Below, in pieces: positions 44,609 through 46,912 of a stretch of 46,912 nt of DNA. The stretch is from the NCBI GenBank assembly GCA_028818795.1, contig JAPPND010000242.1, positions 1 through 46,912 of the forward strand, written 5' to 3'. The first letter of the stretch is position 1, and each line of letters starts with the position of its first letter. The position numbers and the translations under genes were made by a program. The notes under the pieces are model-generated. The model made no database searches. It was given only the letters and a program-made list of their open reading frames with translations, and was not told the origin of the DNA. Source of the DNA: Gammaproteobacteria bacterium (GTDB lineage: Bacteria; Pseudomonadota; Gammaproteobacteria; Pseudomonadales; Azotimanducaceae).

Positions 44609-44948
44609 ATGAGCGGTGGCCACTTCGAGTATCAGGAGTCCTACATCGGGTACATCGCCGAGTGCCTCGAGCGCGACGTTCGAGCGTTCTCCGGTTCCGC
44701 GACGGATGATGATCGTTTCTCGGACGAGTGCCTCGAATGGTACAAAGAGCACGGGCTGACCGACCGGCAAGTGCAGGCGCTCCAAGTGCTCGCCGAAGAG
44801 CTATTTGGAGGTGCAGCGGGTGGTGCGGCAATACGATCTCGCCATGTCCGGGGACACGGCACTCAAGGAAGGCTTGCAGGCCGTCGCGGAGTTCGCAGCG
44901 CGTCGGCGTAGCCTGCCGACACCGGGGAGCATCACCAAGACTGCATGA
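44609..44948 (+). pseudogene. MSGGHF-type small conserved protein, frameshifted
   Basis: ATG at 44609 with GGAAGGG 8 bases upstream. The start MSGGHFEYQESYIGYIAECLERDV is typical of a small protein family common on mobile elements and in phages. Near 44790-44808 the likely frame changes: the first frame runs into low-complexity Gly/Ala/Arg, while the next frame gives YLEVQRVVRQYDLAMSGDTALKEGLQAVAEF and stops at 44948. Loss of two bases (for example a GC) or gain of one would explain it. The intact product would be about 113 residues. Function unknown. Confidence 0.6.
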
Positions 44949-45164
44949 CCCAGATGCGATGCGTGCGGATACGGTGACCGGGTTTCCCGTGCGGTCTGTC
45001 GTTGAACCGTCGCACGGCGAGGCGCATCGATTCGGGACTTGGACGGGTTTGCATCGTGGCCCCCGCCTCGTCCCCTTCGGATCTCACGCCGAAATGGGTT
45101 CCAACTACGATGGAAGGGCCATGTCGGGCCGTCTCCTACGCACAATTAGCATGGGCACTTGCGA

Positions 45165-45345
45165 GGGCCCCGCGTGGAAGGGCAGCGGGCGTTGCTGCAG
45201 GAGGCTACTTCGGGGCCGTTTCGGCGTCCTGTCGCCCGAAACCGTCGAACGTGTAGGCCAAGCGTCGGTTCGCGACCTCGAGGCTTGGGCCAAGAACGTG
45301 CTCGACGCCGGCACGCTCGCCGAGGCGTTCGATACGAACCGCCAG
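45165..45345 (+). pseudogene. Remnant of a DUF4351-type C-terminal domain
   Basis: One frame gives VEGQRALLQ; after a 1-base shift a second frame gives RRLLRGRFGVLSPETVERVGQASVRDLEAWAKNVLDAGTLAEAF. Together they match the end of Rpn/PD-(D/E)XK transposase-like proteins that carry DUF4351 (RFG-LP--V---I--A----L--W---VL-A-SL--VF). The N-terminal nuclease part is not present upstream (44949-45160 holds nothing recognisable). Probably a decayed mobile-element-type gene. Confidence 0.5.
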
Positions 45346-45394
45346 TGGAGTTTGCGCCTCCGACCGCGCCGCCTTGGGGGAGCCCAGCCCTGGG

Positions 45395-46156
45395 TCAAGC
45401 CTTGTAGTACGCGGACATCAGCTTCGCGTAGGCTGCTACCAGGGCTTCGAGGTTCAGTCCGATCGCCTGCTCGGCGGGCCAGAACAGGTTCGCTTCCTTG
45501 AATGCCAGCTTCTGAAGCAGGCTCGCGGCGCGGTGCCAGGCGGCGACCACCCCGACGCAGTGCGTGCCCGTGCCGCCGGGCTGGGCGATCTGCTCTGCGG
45601 TTGTATCGCGCAGGCGCTCCGGCGCACCCGCCGTTTCCGGCACTCGGTTCGTCACCCGGAACTCCATGACCGCGCCCGCGTAGTTCGGAATGTCGCGTCG
45701 GGCTCGGGCGCTGCCGCTGACGTCCAGGGCTTCGAACCGGACGGTGCTGCCGCCTTCCACCTCCAGCTCCAACACTTCGCCAGAACGCATTTCGGCGATA
45801 TGTCCTTCTGCGCCGACTCCGGCGCCGGCCTCCGGAAGCCGAAAGTCGCCACCGGAGCGGAATTCCCACTCGACGCCGAACAACCACTGCCGGGCCTTGT
45901 TCGTATCCGCCAGAAAGCCCCAGGTGTCATCGGGTGCGCATGGAAGGCGACGGACGAACTGTACCGTGCGGCGGTCCAGCATCGAGGCGGCGCCGCGGCA
46001 GAAGGCGCGCATGGCATCATCGTCCGGAAGCTTGAACCGTCGCGCGATCTGATCCGGGGTCTCGTAGTGCTTGCGTTGCGCGTCGAACCAGTTGAGGTTG
46101 GTGATCGCGCCCTTGAGCGGCACTATTCCGGCGTCTTGTGCATCGTCTGCGACCAT
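45395..46156 (-). CDS. SRPBCC-type (START-like) domain protein
   Basis: 253 residues from the ATG at 46156 (an in-frame TTG 12 bases upstream is possible). The central part (FVRRLPCAPDDTWGFLADTNKARQWLFGVEWEFRSGGDFRLP ... ALDVSGSAR) looks like an SRPBCC/AHSA1 hydrophobic-pocket fold, which usually binds lipophilic ligands. The first ~60 residues and the C-terminal helical part (HRAASLLQKLAFKEANLFWPAEQAIG) are less typical. No neighbour gives a pathway. A perfect 16-bp inverted repeat lies 55 bp upstream and may regulate it. Confidence 0.6.
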   Translation of the reverse strand: MVADDAQDAGIVPLKGAITNLNWFDAQRKHYETPDQIARRFKLPDDDAMRAFCRGAASMLDRRTVQFVRRLPCAPDDTWGFLADTNKARQWLFGVEWEFRSGGDFRLPEAGAGVGAEGHIAEMRSGEVLELEVEGGSTVRFEALDVSGSARARRDIPNYAGAVMEFRVTNRVPETAGAPERLRDTTAEQIAQPGGTGTHCVGVVAAWHRAASLLQKLAFKEANLFWPAEQAIGLNLEALVAAYAKLMSAYYKA

Positions 46157-46210
46157 TGTTGCTGCCAATCCCGTGCGCTGTGAAACGCGTCTGTTGGAGT
46201 GTAGTCCATG

Positions 46211-46247
46211 GGTTGAAATCTGTGCGTCGGTCGCACAGATTTCAACC
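46211..46247. repeat. Perfect 16-bp inverted repeat
   Basis: GGTTGAAATCTGTGCG (46211-46226), loop TCGGT, CGCACAGATTTCAACC (46232-46247), no mismatch. No T-run follows on either strand. It lies between two minus-strand genes, just 2 bp from an ATG (46209) that opens a 28-codon frame overlapping the SRPBCC gene start. Could be a terminator, an attenuator-type RNA hairpin or a dimer binding site. Confidence 0.85.
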
Positions 46248-46276
46248 TAGATCGGGCCGCCGGAGTGCTGCAACTC

Positions 46277-46618
46277 TCAGGTTTGTGATGCCGCTTCTTG
46301 TGACTCCCGTAAGGCAGCGGGGAGGTATTGCGAAAAGGTGGGCAACGCGGTCGCGGGCGCAGAGTTAATGAACTGCCAGAGGTTGCCCGGAAGAAGCCCA
46401 TCGATGGTGGCACCGTGGATTTCGGTAACCACGAACCAAGTTGCTCCGAGACGGGAACGGAGAACCGCCCCGAGATCCTTCGCATCGAGGCTAGAGATGA
46501 CGATTGCGGCGTTCGGAAATGGTTGGACCCACGTCGTTACGGCGTTCGTTTCGTTCAGGATTGCCTGCGCATGCCAATCAGCACACATTGGGCTATAGGT
46601 GAATAGGTACGATTTCAT
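46277..46618 (-). CDS. Conserved small cytosolic protein (unknown function)
   Basis: 113 residues; ATG at 46618 has GGAG 9 bases upstream. Starts MKSYLFTYSPMCADWHAQAILNE and contains VTTWVQPFPNAAIVISS and TWFVVTEIHGATIDGLLPGNLWQFIN. I recall similar short proteins of about this length in scattered bacteria, without function. It begins 4 bp after the upstream gene's stop, so the two are co-transcribed. Confidence 0.65.
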   Translation of the reverse strand: MKSYLFTYSPMCADWHAQAILNETNAVTTWVQPFPNAAIVISSLDAKDLGAVLRSRLGATWFVVTEIHGATIDGLLPGNLWQFINSAPATALPTFSQYLPAALRESQEAASQT

Positions 46619-46622
46619 CAGA

Positions 46623-46912
46623 TCAGCTCCGGTTTGTCGGTTCTGTTGGCAGATCGTCTTCCTGTTGGTTCGTCGGTTCTGTTCGCGAATCGTCGATCAT
46701 CCCGTCGTCTGGGTGTATGGGGTTCGGGATTGGGTCTTCAAGAACATGGGCGGGCAGTGGCTCGGGCAGGCCCTTCGCGGCAATCTGTAGTTGCTGCATT
46801 TGGGATCGGTATTCCTCGGATTGCAGTCGATCCGGGTCATGCTTTGCATAGCTCGTGTAGTGCCAGAGATAGTGGACGATGATGCCGACGATGCCGAGGA
46901 AGCTCAAGGCGG
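46623..46912 (-). CDS. Small membrane protein, 5' end outside window
   Basis: Open to the window edge on the minus strand; a TTG at 46907 could start it but the frame continues beyond 46912. The visible protein begins with a hydrophobic segment (LSFLGIVGIIVHYLWHYTSYAK) followed by a charged helix (PDRLQSEEYRSQMQQLQIAAKGL) and a Pro/Asp-rich tail with a duplicated TEPTNQ/TEPTNR motif encoded by a short direct repeat near 46636-46703. A helix followed by a cytoplasmic coiled segment faintly recalls PspB, but similarity is too weak to name it. Confidence 0.5.
   Translation of the reverse strand, partial: ALSFLGIVGIIVHYLWHYTSYAKHDPDRLQSEEYRSQMQQLQIAAKGLPEPLPAHVLEDPIPNPIHPDDGMIDDSRTEPTNQQEDDLPTEPTNRS

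Noticed and set aside
24000-46912. Integrase, transposase or tRNA attachment site for the island
   Set aside because: None is visible in the window; mobility is suggested only by gene content and breakpoints.

Overview
The window is GC-rich double-stranded bacterial DNA (about two-thirds G+C by eye). It has Gram-negative features: an outer-membrane beta-barrel ending in an aromatic residue, periplasmic and lipoprotein-like signals, and MoxR/BatA-type inner-membrane proteins. Gene content (Baeyer-Villiger-type monooxygenase, TauD and PhyH dioxygenases, an enolase-superfamily dehydratase, class III aminotransferase) fits a heterotrophic environmental proteobacterium. I cannot name a genus from the sequence. 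No rRNA, tRNA or CRISPR array was seen.

Positions 1-23.9 kb look like ordinary chromosome. A truncated Calx-beta/autotransporter-barrel protein with a good terminator (1-1666) is followed by an aminotransferase (1709-3100). Next comes an eight-gene minus-strand operon (17243 to 3288): DUF4159 protein, VWA/GATase-like membrane protein, caspase-fold pseudopeptidase, TPR-gluzincin, MoxR ATPase, DUF58, BatA-like VWA protein and a DUF4175-like coiled-coil protein. Its last six genes are joined by 4-base stop/start overlaps. An 18-bp repeat array of alternating purine-pyrimidine DNA sits in its only large gap. A catabolic group follows: enolase-superfamily enzyme, PhyH, enoyl-CoA hydratase, flavin monooxygenase and TauD. 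Two families of short palindromic repeats occupy the spaces between convergent genes, and one copy is built into the start of the monooxygenase gene.

From about 24 kb to the end the window is an accessory, defence-type island. It opens with a frameshifted and 3'-truncated exonuclease-RecQ helicase gene abutting a PD-(D/E)XK nuclease remnant. Then comes a tightly packed five-gene plus-strand operon (26499-35787): DrmA-like helicase, DrmB-like DUF1998 protein, a UvrD-like SF1 ATPase, an unrecognised 521-residue protein and a NERD-domain SF1 helicase. This is a DISARM-like locus with no recognisable DrmC (phospholipase D) and with two extra SF1 motors. Convergent to it is a minus-strand cassette of vsr-like protein, C5-cytosine methyltransferase and putative QxK endonuclease, joined by stop/start overlaps and preceded by a promoter with an overlapping operator-like palindrome. 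A GIY-YIG nuclease gene is divergent from this cassette.

The island continues with a small basic protein and a pair of P-loop ATPases (one TPR-rich, one frameshifted), driven by a near-consensus promoter that carries a palindrome. After that come several decayed small genes (MSGGHF-type protein, DUF4351 remnant), an SRPBCC-domain protein, a perfect 16-bp inverted repeat and two small genes at the right edge.

The most promising undescribed system is the DISARM-like operon with its unknown fourth gene and NERD helicase, possibly working with the neighbouring methyltransferase/endonuclease cassette. All functional statements are inferred from sequence motifs and gene order; no database search was run.
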